This document shows positions 35,791 through 44,768 of a stretch of DNA of 64,000 nt, piece by piece. Where the stretch lies: the NCBI RefSeq assembly GCF_020594515.1, contig NZ_JAJCTH010000003.1, positions 1-64,000 of the forward strand, given 5' to 3'. Position 1 is the first letter of the stretch. Every line of letters starts with the position of its first letter. Source of the DNA: Rhodoferax sp. U2-2l (GTDB lineage: Bacteria > Pseudomonadota > Gammaproteobacteria > Burkholderiales > Burkholderiaceae_C). Below the pieces are notes generated by a model. The model had not been told where the DNA came from and searched no databases. It was given only the letters and a program-made list of their open reading frames with translations. Both the position numbers and the translations under genes were made by a program.

Positions 35791-36503
35791 TGGACAGCCT
35801 GTTTGCCCACCTGAAGCTGGCCGACGTTCACCGCACGGTCATACGCAACATCGTGTCCATCGGCACGTCGCAAGACCTGTTTGACGATCTGAGCAGCAAC
35901 CCGGCCGAGTGGGCGCTGGCGCAGCAGGTGGAAGATGTGGTCAAGCCCCCACCTTATCAGTCCGGAACACCCGTGATTCACCGCCCGTTTGAAGACGCTG
36001 CCTGGGCCAACGCGATTGGCTGGCCGTTCAAGCACTGGCAAACCAGCCGGTTTTCTGACGGGTCGTTCGGTGTCTGGTACGGCTGTGACTCAGCCGAAAC
36101 CTCGGTGTACGAGACGGCCTACCACTGGTTCAACGGGTTTTTGCGTGATGCCGGGTTTGAAAACGAGCCCGTGGTGGGTGAGCGCAAGCTGTATGACGTG
36201 GCCTGCGACGCGGCACTGCTGGACCTGCGGCCTCTGACCGCCCAGCACCCCGGCCTGATGCACAAAACCGATTACAGCTTCACCCAGTCGGTCGGTGCCC
36301 GGTTGCACCGCGAAGGCCACCCCGGGCTGGTGACGGGCTCAGTCCGTTATGCGCCAGGGCACAACTATGTCGTCTTGAACCCCGCGGTGTTGTCCAACCC
36401 GCGATTGCACTGCCAAGTCACCTATCGGCTGGACGGCGCGAGCATCGTGATTGAAAAGCAAACCGGCGTGGTGTGGCTGAATGTGGCGACTGAGGCGCTT
36501 TGA
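35790..36503 (+). CDS. RES-domain toxin
   Basis: The 237-residue protein has the RES signature residues: Arg in VIHRPFED, Glu in [15 protein letters not shown], and Ser in [13 protein letters not shown] toxins degrade NAD or ADP-ribosylate a target. It is longer than many RES toxins (about 150-180 residues), with an N-terminal extension of about 60 residues. A GTG lies one codon upstream. Confidence 0.88.
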   Translation: MDSLFAHLKLADVHRTVIRNIVSIGTSQDLFDDLSSNPAEWALAQQVEDVVKPPPYQSGTPVIHRPFEDAAWANAIGWPFKHWQTSRFSDGSFGVWYGCDSAETSVYETAYHWFNGFLRDAGFENEPVVGERKLYDVACDAALLDLRPLTAQHPGLMHKTDYSFTQSVGARLHREGHPGLVTGSVRYAPGHNYVVLNPAVLSNPRLHCQVTYRLDGASIVIEKQTGVVWLNVATEAL

Positions 36504-36506
36504 ACC

Positions 36507-38138
36507 ATGGCACCGCGCATCGTCCTGGCCACGCTCAACGCGCGTTACATCCACGCCTCGCTGGGCCTGCGTTACCTGCTGGCCAATCTGGACCGGCATG
36601 GCGGCCCAGGTTTGCGCGATGTGGCTCAGCTGCGCGAATACACAATTTCCCGTGATCCCAAAGAGGTGGTGGCCGATCTGCTGGCCACGCTGGGCGAGGC
36701 CACGGGCGCGGTGCAGATCGTCGGTTTTGGGGTGTACATCTGGAACGTGACGCAAACGCTGGCGGTGTTGCGCCTGATCAAAGCGGCGCGGCCAGACATC
36801 AAGGTCGTGCTGGGCGGCCCGGAGGTCAGCCATGAGACGGCTCAGCAAGCCATCACCCAACTGGCCGACTTTGTCATCACCGGCTGGGGCGACGTGAGTT
36901 TTGCCAAGCTCTGCCGCGCGCTGATCCACGGCCCGCAGCCCTTGATGAAGATCATCCCCGGCGAGCAACCCGACCTGGCCGACATCGCGCTGCCGTATGC
37001 CGAATACAGCGAAACCGACCTGGCGCACCGCCTGCTGTATGTAGAGGCCTCACGCGGCTGCCCGTTCAAGTGTGAGTTTTGCCTGAGTTCACTCGACAAA
37101 ACCGCCTGGGCCTTTGAGCTGGAGCGGGTGCTGACTGAACTGGAAGCGCTGTACCAACGCGGTGCGCGCAACTTCAAGTTTGTCGACCGTACCTTCAACC
37201 TCAAGGTCGAGCACTCGGTGCGCATCCTGCAGTTTTTCCTAGACCGCCTACCCGCCGCAGGTGCCCCGGCTAACGAGCAGCTGTTTTTGCACTTTGAGGT
37301 GATCCCCGACCACCTGCCCGATCGGCTCAAGGCCATGCTGCTGCAGTTTCCACCGGGCGTGTTGCAGCTCGAAGTGGGCGTGCAGAGTTTCAACGCCGAG
37401 GTGCAACACACCATCTCGCGCCGCCAGGACAACGCCGCGTCTGAAGCCAACCTGCGCTGGCTGCTGACCCACAGCCACGCCCACATCCATGCCGACCTGA
37501 TTTTTGGCCTGCCGGGCGAGACGCTGGCCAGTTTTGCCGAGGGGTTTGATCGCCTGCTGGTCATTGGCCCCCACGAGATCCAGCTTGGTGTGCTCAAACG
37601 CCTGCGCGGCGCACCGGTGGCGCGGCACACCGAGGTGCATGGCATGGTGTATGACCCCGAGCCGCCCTATACGGTGCAACACACCGGCGTGGTCGATGCC
37701 GACACCGTGTTGCACTTCACGCGTCTGGTGCGTTACTGGGATTTGCTGGCCAACTCGGGGCGTTTTGCCCAGACGCTGGTTTTGCTGTTGCAAACACCGC
37801 CCGCCGAGGTGATGGGCGCCTTGGGTGGCACCGAGGCAGAAAAGGCTGCCGCGCAAACGTCGCCGTTCTGGCGGTTTTGGCTGCTGTCGGATTGGCTGTG
37901 GCAGCGCCTGGGCAGCACCCACCAGCTGACGCCTGAGCTGTTGGTGGACACGTTGTTTGCCTACCTGAGCCAGAGCCTGCCGCCCGAGTCCGTGCGCCAA
38001 GCCTTGCTGGCCGACTACCTCAGCAGCGGCGCCCGCGCCAACCCGCAGGCCCTGCAAGGCCTGCTGCCCCGCCAGCCACCCGCACCCGCCAAGGCAGCCC
38101 GCACGCTGGCGGCGCGGCAAGAGCGGCACCGCGTCTAA
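36507..38138 (+). CDS. B12-binding-domain radical SAM protein (DUF4080 type)
   Basis: The 543-residue protein joins an N-terminal cobalamin-binding-like domain (QIVGFGVYIWN, VVLGGPEVSHE) with a radical SAM core holding the CxxxCxxC cluster motif in ASRGCPFKCEFCLSS, and a C-terminal DUF4080 region. Substrate is unknown; such enzymes methylate or rearrange carbon centres. It begins three bases after the RES toxin stop but is probably unrelated in function. Confidence 0.85.
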   Translation: MAPRIVLATLNARYIHASLGLRYLLANLDRHGGPGLRDVAQLREYTISRDPKEVVADLLATLGEATGAVQIVGFGVYIWNVTQTLAVLRLIKAARPDIKVVLGGPEVSHETAQQAITQLADFVITGWGDVSFAKLCRALIHGPQPLMKIIPGEQPDLADIALPYAEYSETDLAHRLLYVEASRGCPFKCEFCLSSLDKTAWAFELERVLTELEALYQRGARNFKFVDRTFNLKVEHSVRILQFFLDRLPAAGAPANEQLFLHFEVIPDHLPDRLKAMLLQFPPGVLQLEVGVQSFNAEVQHTISRRQDNAASEANLRWLLTHSHAHIHADLIFGLPGETLASFAEGFDRLLVIGPHEIQLGVLKRLRGAPVARHTEVHGMVYDPEPPYTVQHTGVVDADTVLHFTRLVRYWDLLANSGRFAQTLVLLLQTPPAEVMGALGGTEAEKAAAQTSPFWRFWLLSDWLWQRLGSTHQLTPELLVDTLFAYLSQSLPPESVRQALLADYLSSGARANPQALQGLLPRQPPAPAKAARTLAARQERHRV

Positions 38139-38158
38139 ATACTGTTTTTGTAGCTGCC

Positions 38159-38179
38159 AGCCCTTTGATTCAAAGGGCT
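38159..38179. repeat. Perfect hairpin between convergent genes
   Basis: AGCCCTTTGA and TCAAAGGGCT form ten-base arms around a single base. It sits between the stops of the radical SAM and deoA genes and belongs to the family repeat seen elsewhere. No T run follows on either strand, so termination would be atypical. Confidence 0.6.
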
Positions 38180-38196
38180 ACAAGCCATTATTAGCA

Positions 38197-39516
38197 TCAA
38201 GCCGTGATGTATCTGACCAACACCGGCGCCAGCACCGGTGGGGCATCACCGATGTGAATCAGCGTCAGCAGGGACTGGCGTGCGCGCTCGGCCGAGGCCG
38301 CATCCGCCGCGTGCACCATCGCCAGCGGGTCACCCGCCTGCACCGCTTGGCCAATCTGGGCAAAGTCAGAGAAGCCGACACGCGGGTCCACCGTGTCGCT
38401 GGCCAGGCGCCGGCCGCCACCGAGTTCCACCACGGCCAGGCCGATGTCGCGGGTGGCCATGCTGGTGACAAAACCGCTGCGGGGTGCGGGCACGGCCAGT
38501 GTGACCGGCGCGCTGGCCAGGTAGTGGGTCGGGCGGTCCACAAAGTCGGCCGGGCCACCGAGTGCCGCCACCATGCGCGAAAACTGCTCCAGCCCTTGTC
38601 CACTTTGCAAAGCGCGGTCTATTTTTTGTAGCGCTTCGGCCTCATTCACGGCCAGACCGCCCATCAGCAACAGCTCGGCACTCAGGCGGAGGGTCACTTC
38701 CAGCTGGCGCGGCTCGGTGGCCTGGCCTTTGAGGAAAGCCACCGCTTCAAGCACCTCCAGCGCGTTGCCCGCGGTGTGGCCCAGCACCTGGTTCATGTCG
38801 GTGATCCAAGCGCGCGTGGGCAAACCGGCGCCGGTGGCCACCTGCACCAGCGACTCGGCCAGGGTGCTGGCCATGTCGAGCGAGTCGGCAAACGCGCCGT
38901 TGCCCACCTTCACGTCCATCACCAGCCCCTGCAGCCCGGCCGCGAGTTTTTTGGACAGGATGCTGGCGGTGATCAGTGGCACCGACTCCACCGTGGCGGT
39001 CACGTCACGGATGGCGTAGAGCCGCCGGTCGGCCGGGGCCAGATCGGCCGTCTGGCCGATGATGGCGCAGCCTGCCGCCTGCAAGGCGTGGTGTAACGTG
39101 GCCACGTCAGGCGTGGTCTTGTAGCCCGGGATGCTGCCGAGTTTGTCCAGCGTGCCGCCGGTGTGGCCCAAGCCGCGGCCAGAGATCATTGGCACCACAC
39201 CACCGCAGGCCGCCACCAGGGGCGCGAGCATCAGGCTGATCTTGTCACCGACTCCGCCGCTGGAGTGTTTGTCCAGGATCGGGCCGCTCAAGTTGGCCTT
39301 AGACCAGTCCATCACCAGACCCGAGTGGGTCATCGCCTGGGTCAGCGCCACGGTCTCGTCACGGCCCATGCCTTTTAGGAACATGGCCATGGCCAGCGCG
39401 GCGGCCTGGCCCTCGCTCCAGGAGCCGTCGACCAAGCCCTTGACAAAGCTGTCAATGTGGGGGCGTTCCAGCGTGTGGCCGTCGCGTTTGATGCGGATGA
39501 TTTCCTGGGCGAGCAT
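38197..39516 (-). CDS. deoA: Thymidine phosphorylase
   Basis: The 439-residue protein cleaves thymidine or deoxyuridine with phosphate. Signature parts are GPILDKHSSGGVGDKISLML, the pyrimidine phosphorylase motif SGRGLGHTGGTLDKLGSI, and the C-terminal domain with LGGGRRLASDTVDPRVGF. It is the last gene of a catabolic cluster with deoC, PNP and cdd. Confidence 0.95.
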   Translation of the reverse strand: MLAQEIIRIKRDGHTLERPHIDSFVKGLVDGSWSEGQAAALAMAMFLKGMGRDETVALTQAMTHSGLVMDWSKANLSGPILDKHSSGGVGDKISLMLAPLVAACGGVVPMISGRGLGHTGGTLDKLGSIPGYKTTPDVATLHHALQAAGCAIIGQTADLAPADRRLYAIRDVTATVESVPLITASILSKKLAAGLQGLVMDVKVGNGAFADSLDMASTLAESLVQVATGAGLPTRAWITDMNQVLGHTAGNALEVLEAVAFLKGQATEPRQLEVTLRLSAELLLMGGLAVNEAEALQKIDRALQSGQGLEQFSRMVAALGGPADFVDRPTHYLASAPVTLAVPAPRSGFVTSMATRDIGLAVVELGGGRRLASDTVDPRVGFSDFAQIGQAVQAGDPLAMVHAADAASAERARQSLLTLIHIGDAPPVLAPVLVRYITA

Positions 39517-39533
39517 GGGGGGCCTGTGGGTGT

Positions 39534-40157
39534 TTAGCGGCCGTAAGTGGCGGTGAAGCTGGCTTTGTCCAGCAGCAAGGCGCCCAGACCTTTGTTCAAG
39601 ACAAAGGAATACAGCGACGGGCTGCCGGTTTTGGGGATGCCACCGGCTTTGGCCAGGTCATCCACCGCCAGCGCGTAGAGGGTGAAGATGTAGCGGTGCG
39701 GTTTGTCGGCCTCGGGCGGGCAGGGGCCGCCGTAGTTGCCGTTACCACCGGTGGCGCCGGTGTCCAGGTAGTCGGTGGCACCACCATAGGCCGGGGCGGG
39801 CAGCTTGGCCGCTGCATTGCCCGCGCCCTGGGGCAGCGCGGTCAGTGTGGGCGGCAGGTTGTAGACCGTCCAGTGCCAAAAGCCTGCGCCGGTGGGGGCG
39901 TCGGGGTCAAACACCTGCAGCGCGAGTGACTTGGTGCCGGGCGGCACGTTTTGCCAAACGAGTGCGGGTGACACATTGCCGCCCTGGCAGCCAAAACCGT
40001 TCAGCACAAATTTGTTGTCGAAGGTGCCCATGGCCAGGTCCGGGCTGGACAACATAAACGGTCCTTTTTGCGCGCTGGCGGGTGTGGCGGCCAGCCCCAG
40101 CGCGAGGGCGCAGGCGCCAGGGACGACGGAAAACAGTTTGACGAACGGCAAGCGCAT
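39534..40157 (-). CDS. Exported YbhB/YbcL (PEBP-like) protein
   Basis: The 207-residue protein has a signal peptide (KLFSVVPGACALALGLAATPASA-Q) and the Raf-kinase-inhibitor-like fold with VFDPDAPTGAGFWHWTVYNL and KPHRYIFTLYAL. AGGAG precedes the ATG. PEBP-like bacterial proteins bind small anionic ligands; the role is unknown. It lies inside the deo cluster, 97 bases after deoC and 17 before deoA. Confidence 0.85.
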   Translation of the reverse strand: MRLPFVKLFSVVPGACALALGLAATPASAQKGPFMLSSPDLAMGTFDNKFVLNGFGCQGGNVSPALVWQNVPPGTKSLALQVFDPDAPTGAGFWHWTVYNLPPTLTALPQGAGNAAAKLPAPAYGGATDYLDTGATGGNGNYGGPCPPEADKPHRYIFTLYALAVDDLAKAGGIPKTGSPSLYSFVLNKGLGALLLDKASFTATYGR

Positions 40158-40254
40158 GGTGTGTCTCCTGTGGTGTGGACGAAGGGGCCCGCGGCCAAGG
40201 CGGGCCGGACATTATTGAGCAAGGTGCCCAAGCTGGGCACGTGGGGCGCGGCGT

Positions 40255-41058
40255 TCAGTACCCGCTGGCAGGCGCTTGCGCGGGGGTCGCAGACGGGTTC
40301 AGCACCGTCTCAATGTGGCCCAGCAGGCTGCTGGCGCCGATGCGAAAGCGCTTTGGCGTCAACGCTTCGGCGCCCAGCGCGTGTGCCACAAGCGCCTCGT
40401 ACCGCATGACTTCCTGCACGGTACGGATGCCGCCTGAGGCCTTGAAACCCACTTTTTCCCTGGCCGCCGGGCCAGCCGCAATGGCTGCCAGCATGACTTG
40501 CGCAGCCTCCAGTGTGGCGTTGACCGGGGTTTTGCCGGTGCTGGTTTTCAGGAAGTCAGCCCCCGCTTGCAGGGCCAGCTGGCTGGCGCGGTGGATCAGC
40601 TCTGGCGTTTTCAGCTCGCCGGTTTCCAGAATCACCTTGAGCAGCAGCCCCGGGCAGGCGTTGCGTACGGCGCCAAGCAGCGCGGTCACCGCTTGATCGT
40701 CACCGGCCATCAGCGCGCGGTAGGGCAGCACCACATCCACCTCTTGCGCACCGGCGTCCACGATGTGCAGCGTGTCGCGCACCGCAGCGTCCACATCGGT
40801 GTTGCCATGCGGAAAGTTGGCCACGGCGGCCACCGCAATGTGGGCAGGCAACTGCGCGCGGGCAAAAGCGGCCAGGCGCGGCCAGACGCACACCGCCGCC
40901 ACCTGGCCGAGCGGGCTTTGGGCGCGTTGGCAGAGTTGGGTGATGTCGGCCTCGGTATCGGCATCGTTCAGGCTGGTGAGGTCCAGGCAGCTCAGGGCGG
41001 TGCGGGCGCTGGCTTGCAGGTCTTGCGGCATGTTGGGGGCGATGTTGGGGGGTGTCAT
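40255..41058 (-). CDS. deoC: Deoxyribose-phosphate aldolase
   Basis: The 267-residue protein splits deoxyribose 5-phosphate into glyceraldehyde 3-phosphate and acetaldehyde. The Schiff-base lysine lies in DFLKTSTGK, the second lysine in VGFKASGGI, and the acid in EVDVVLPYRALM. An upstream TTG would add six residues; ATG 41058 is preferred. It lies 24 bases downstream of the PNP gene. Confidence 0.92.
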   Translation of the reverse strand: MTPPNIAPNMPQDLQASARTALSCLDLTSLNDADTEADITQLCQRAQSPLGQVAAVCVWPRLAAFARAQLPAHIAVAAVANFPHGNTDVDAAVRDTLHIVDAGAQEVDVVLPYRALMAGDDQAVTALLGAVRNACPGLLLKVILETGELKTPELIHRASQLALQAGADFLKTSTGKTPVNATLEAAQVMLAAIAAGPAAREKVGFKASGGIRTVQEVMRYEALVAHALGAEALTPKRFRIGASSLLGHIETVLNPSATPAQAPASGY

Positions 41059-41082
41059 AGGATCAAAAATACGCAAGCGGCC

Positions 41083-41877
41083 TCAAGGCAAGGCCGCCAG
41101 GATGTCCGCCAGCAAGCGGCTGGCGCGCGCGCTGCCTTCTTGCGCCTGGCTCAAAGTGTGGGCATGGCTCAGGGTCTCAGACGACATGCCCGCGCCAAAG
41201 TTGGTGATCATGGACAGCGCCAGCACCCGCAGCCCCAAGTGCCGCGCCAGAATCGTCTCAGGCACGGTGCTCATGCCCACCGCGTCAGCACCCAGGCGCT
41301 GCGCCATGCGGATCTCCGCCGGGGTTTCAAACTGCGGCCCCAGAAACCAGGCGTAAATGCCCTCAAAAAGCGTCGCTCCTTGCCCTTTTGCTACCCGGGC
41401 TGCAAGGCGATGGAGCTCTGAATCGTAGGCGTTGACCATGTTTACAAACCGGTCGTTACCGGCTTGCCCCACCAGCGGCGAGCGCTGCGGCAGGTTCAGG
41501 TGGTCGGTGATCAGCATCAGGCTGTGCGGCGGCATGTCGGGGCGCACGCTGCCTGCCGCGTTGGTCTGTACCAGCGTGTGGCAGCCCAGCGCTTGCAGGG
41601 TGCGCAGCGGCACGGCCATGCCGTCGACCGCGCCAGACTCGTAGCCATGTTGGCGCCCGCTCATCACCGCCACCGGCTGCGTGCCAATGCGCCCCAGCCA
41701 GAGCGTGCCGCCGTGCCCGGCCACGGTGGGCTGCGGAAAACCGTCCAGCTCGGTGTACGGAATCTGGATGGCATCCACGATGTGCTCGGTCAAGCCGCCC
41801 CAGCCGGAGCCCAGCACCACGGCGATGCGTGGCTGCAGCTGTCCGGCGCGGTGGGTGATGGTGTCAAGGGCGTTCAT
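41083..41877 (-). CDS. punA: Purine-nucleoside phosphorylase, trimeric type
   Basis: The 264-residue protein matches the trimeric (type II) PNPs: VVLGSGWGGLTEHI at the phosphate site, MSGRQHGYESG, QTNAAGSV, and FLGPQFETPAEIRM. It releases the base from inosine or guanosine. It feeds ribose phosphates to the same pathway as its neighbours deoC and deoA. Confidence 0.9.
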   Translation of the reverse strand: MNALDTITHRAGQLQPRIAVVLGSGWGGLTEHIVDAIQIPYTELDGFPQPTVAGHGGTLWLGRIGTQPVAVMSGRQHGYESGAVDGMAVPLRTLQALGCHTLVQTNAAGSVRPDMPPHSLMLITDHLNLPQRSPLVGQAGNDRFVNMVNAYDSELHRLAARVAKGQGATLFEGIYAWFLGPQFETPAEIRMAQRLGADAVGMSTVPETILARHLGLRVLALSMITNFGAGMSSETLSHAHTLSQAQEGSARASRLLADILAALP

Positions 41878-41916
41878 GGTGGACGGTGCTGGGGTTGTGC
41901 GGTGAGGGGGGGTGGC

Positions 41917-42354
41917 TCATGGCTTGCTCAGGTGATCTGGCCCAAAGCTCTCGGGCAGCAATTGCGCCAAGGTGTAGCTGGGCCCCAGTTGGGTGTTATT
42001 GGCGCAGAAGATGGGCAGGTCGGCGGCGCCAAATTCGCGCAATTTTTGCCTGCAGCCACCGCAGGGTGTGGTCCAGGCACTATGGTTTTGCCCGCCGTTG
42101 CCCACCACCAGCACCGCCCGGGCACGCTGGCCACCCGCCAACACCATGGCGCTCAGCGCAGCGGCTTCAGCGCACAGTCCCTCGGGGTAGGCGGCGTTTT
42201 CCACATTGCAACCGGCGTGGATGTGACCTTGCTCGTCCAGCACGGCGGCACCCACCGGGTAGCGGGAATAGGGCGCATAGGCCATGCGCTGGGCGGCGCG
42301 GGCGGCTTGCAGCAAGGCTTGGCGCTGGGGTTCAGTGAGGGTCAAGGGTGACAT
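41917..42354 (-). CDS. cdd: Cytidine deaminase
   Basis: The 145-residue protein is a small tetrameric cytidine deaminase. Zinc motifs are GLCAEAAAL (CAE) and PCGGCRQ (PCxxC), with substrate motif CNVENAAYPEG. The ATG opening MSPLTLTEP was chosen; the open frame before it overlaps eutC. It converts cytidine and deoxycytidine to the uridine forms used by deoA. Confidence 0.93.
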   Translation of the reverse strand: MSPLTLTEPQRQALLQAARAAQRMAYAPYSRYPVGAAVLDEQGHIHAGCNVENAAYPEGLCAEAAALSAMVLAGGQRARAVLVVGNGGQNHSAWTTPCGGCRQKLREFGAADLPIFCANNTQLGPSYTLAQLLPESFGPDHLSKP

Positions 42355-42364
42355 GGACCCGACT

Positions 42365-43333
42365 TTAGCGCGAACCATCCGCGCGCTTGGGGTGCTGCCG
42401 CGCGCTGCCGTTGTGCCACAGGGCCAACGGGTGCGGGTCGGCCTCTGTCGCCGATGAGGGCGAGAGCTGATGATCCACCTCATCTTTCAGACCCACCCCG
42501 GTCAGTTGCTGGCTGCGCGCCCGCTTGAGCAACTGGTGCGCGGTTGCGGCTGCCGCCGCGGTGGACAAACCGGCCGGGCGCACGTTGGAGATGCAGTTGC
42601 GCGCCGCATCCAGCGTGCCCACCTTGGGCGCCCAGGTGATGTACAGCCCCATGCTGTCGGGCGAGCTCAAACCCGGCCGCTCGCCAATCAGCACCACCAC
42701 CATGCGGGCCGCCAACGCCGCCCCCACCTCGTCACCAATGGCGACCCGGCCCTGTTCCACCACGCTCACCGGCGCGATGGACCAAGGCTGCGTGGCGTCC
42801 GCCTGCAGCCGCGCCAGCAGCTCGGCCACCAGCGGCGCCGCGTTTTGATGGATGGCCAGGGCCGACAAGCCATCCACCACCACCAAGGCCAGATCAAACG
42901 GCGCGGCGCCAGTGCCGTGCATCACACCGCCTTGGACCTGCGCCGCGCTTCGCCAATCGGCCAGGGCGCCCAGCGAGGGGGCGTCCAGCCGCCGCCCCAG
43001 ATCAGGCCGCTGCAGGTAGGTGGCGCGGTCACTCGCCTGGCTGTGCAGCATCAGCGTGGGCAGGCCCAGGCTGTGCAGGCTGGCGGCGACACCTGGCACG
43101 TCCAGCGGCAGATGCACCGCATCACGCGCCTGCGCATGGGCGAGTTGAAACGCCAGATGGGCGCCGGTGGGCTGGCTGACACCCGCGCGGCCCAGGGCGA
43201 TGCGGGCGTCGGTAAATTGGCGCAACCCCTGCCACGGGGTCGCGCTGACCAGTTCCGGCAGACCGGGCGGCGCGGACTGTTCAGGCACAGCGCCCTGCGT
43301 GCGGTTCGATGGCGTGGGGTCGGGCGTGGTCAT
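42365..43333 (-). CDS. eutC: Ethanolamine ammonia-lyase light chain
   Basis: The 322-residue protein is the small subunit of the adenosylcobalamin enzyme. Characteristic parts are RIALGRAGVSQPTGAHLAFQ, FDLALVVVDGLSALAIHQNA, and KVGTLDAARNCISNVRPAGL. It begins two bases before the eutB stop region and is longer than many EutC proteins because of a 35-residue C-terminal tail. With EutB it makes acetaldehyde and ammonia. Confidence 0.92.
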   Translation of the reverse strand: MTTPDPTPSNRTQGAVPEQSAPPGLPELVSATPWQGLRQFTDARIALGRAGVSQPTGAHLAFQLAHAQARDAVHLPLDVPGVAASLHSLGLPTLMLHSQASDRATYLQRPDLGRRLDAPSLGALADWRSAAQVQGGVMHGTGAAPFDLALVVVDGLSALAIHQNAAPLVAELLARLQADATQPWSIAPVSVVEQGRVAIGDEVGAALAARMVVVLIGERPGLSSPDSMGLYITWAPKVGTLDAARNCISNVRPAGLSTAAAAATAHQLLKRARSQQLTGVGLKDEVDHQLSPSSATEADPHPLALWHNGSARQHPKRADGSR

Positions 43334-43334
43334 G

Positions 43335-44762
43335 TCAGGCAGCGCTCAGGCGTTGAATGGCGGGGGCAAACGGTGCGGCCAATTGACTGGCCAGCCGCTG
43401 CGGGCCGCAAGAGACCTCAACCGGTGTGCAGATGCCCATCTTGGCCAGCCAGTCCTCAAACTCAGGCGCGGCGCGCAGACCCAGCAGCTGGCGCAGCACC
43501 TGCGCGTCGTGGAACGAGGTGCTTTGGTAGTTGAGCATGATGTCGTCCGAGCCCGGCACACCCATGATGAAGTTGCAGCCCGCCGCGCCCAGCATCAGCA
43601 GCAGGCTGTCCATGTCGTCGCCATCGGCCTCGGCGTGGTTGGTGTAACAGACGTCGCAGCCCATCGGCACCCCCAGCAGCTTGCCGCAAAAGTGGTCTTC
43701 GAGGCCCGCGCGGGTGATCTGTTTGCCGTTGAACAGGTATTCCGGCCCGATGAAGCCAACCACGGTATTGACCAGCAGCGGCTTGAAATGCCGGGCCACG
43801 GCGTAGGCGCGGGCCTCGATGGTTTGTTGGTCACAGCCGTGATGCGCGTTGCTTGAGAGTGCGCTGCCCTGGCCGGTTTCGAAATACATCACGTTGCCTG
43901 AGCGTTGGCCGTTCTCATCCAATAGCGGTGCGCGTTGCAAAGAAAGCGCCGCCTCGCGCGCCTCCTGCAGCAGCGCCAGGTTCAGGCCAAAACTGCTGTT
44001 GGTGGCCTCGGTGCCGCCAATCGACTGGAACACCAGGTCCACCGGCGCCCCGCGCTCGATGGCCTGCAAGGTGTTGGTCACATGGGTCAGCACGCAGGAC
44101 TGGGTGGGAATACCGTAATGGCTGATCACATCGCCCAGCATGTGCAGCAGGCGCACCACCTGGGCGGTGTTGTCGCTGGCCGGGTTGATGCCGATCACCG
44201 CATCACCACTGCCCAGCAGCAGGCCGTCGAGCAGGCTGGCGGCAATGCCTTGCAGGTCGTCGGTCGGGTGATTGGGCTGCAGCCGCGTGGCCAGACGGCC
44301 GGGCAAACCCAGGGTGCTGCGAAAACGCGTCACCACCTGGCATTTGCGCGCAATCAGCATCAGGTCCTGCAGGCGGCAAATCTTGCTCACTGCCGCCACC
44401 ATTTCCGGGGTCAGTCCGGGCGCGAGTGCGGCCAAGCTGGTGGGTGTGGCCTGGTCACCCAGCAGCCAGTTGCGAAAGTCGCCCACGGTCAGGTGGCGTA
44501 CCGGGGCGAAGGCGTCGGCATCGTGCGTGTCGATGATCAGCCGGGTGACTTCGTCGTCTTCATAGGGCACCACGACTTCGGTGAGAAAGGTGCGGAGCGG
44601 CACTTCTGCCAGCGCCATTTGCGCGGCGACACGTTCCTGCGCATGGGTGGCTGTCACGCCCGCCAGCTGGTCGCCTGAGCGCAGCGGGCTGGCTTTGGCC
44701 AGCAAGGTGCGCAGGCCCTCAAATGGGTAATGTCTGCTGCCGATGGTGTGGGCGTAGCGCAT
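43335..44762 (-). CDS. eutB: Ethanolamine ammonia-lyase heavy chain
   Basis: The 475-residue protein is the catalytic subunit that binds ethanolamine and adenosylcobalamin. Recognised family parts are DAVIGINPASDN, FQSIGGTEATNSSFGLNLAL, and YFETGQGSALSSNAHHGCDQ. Its gene sits six bases after a ThDP enzyme and one before eutC. No eut microcompartment genes are present here. Confidence 0.93.
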   Translation of the reverse strand: MRYAHTIGSRHYPFEGLRTLLAKASPLRSGDQLAGVTATHAQERVAAQMALAEVPLRTFLTEVVVPYEDDEVTRLIIDTHDADAFAPVRHLTVGDFRNWLLGDQATPTSLAALAPGLTPEMVAAVSKICRLQDLMLIARKCQVVTRFRSTLGLPGRLATRLQPNHPTDDLQGIAASLLDGLLLGSGDAVIGINPASDNTAQVVRLLHMLGDVISHYGIPTQSCVLTHVTNTLQAIERGAPVDLVFQSIGGTEATNSSFGLNLALLQEAREAALSLQRAPLLDENGQRSGNVMYFETGQGSALSSNAHHGCDQQTIEARAYAVARHFKPLLVNTVVGFIGPEYLFNGKQITRAGLEDHFCGKLLGVPMGCDVCYTNHAEADGDDMDSLLLMLGAAGCNFIMGVPGSDDIMLNYQSTSFHDAQVLRQLLGLRAAPEFEDWLAKMGICTPVEVSCGPQRLASQLAAPFAPAIQRLSAA

Positions 44763-44768
44763 GGTGGG

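Noticed and set aside
35790..38138. Radical SAM gene as third member of the RES/Xre system
   Set aside because: The close spacing is likely chance; this radical SAM family is known in other settings and the toxin-antitoxin pair is complete without it.
41360..41420. Possible repeat relic inside the PNP gene (TTGCCC ... GGGCTGCAAGG)
   Set aside because: Only short matches to the intergenic repeat; the reading frame is normal and fits the family.
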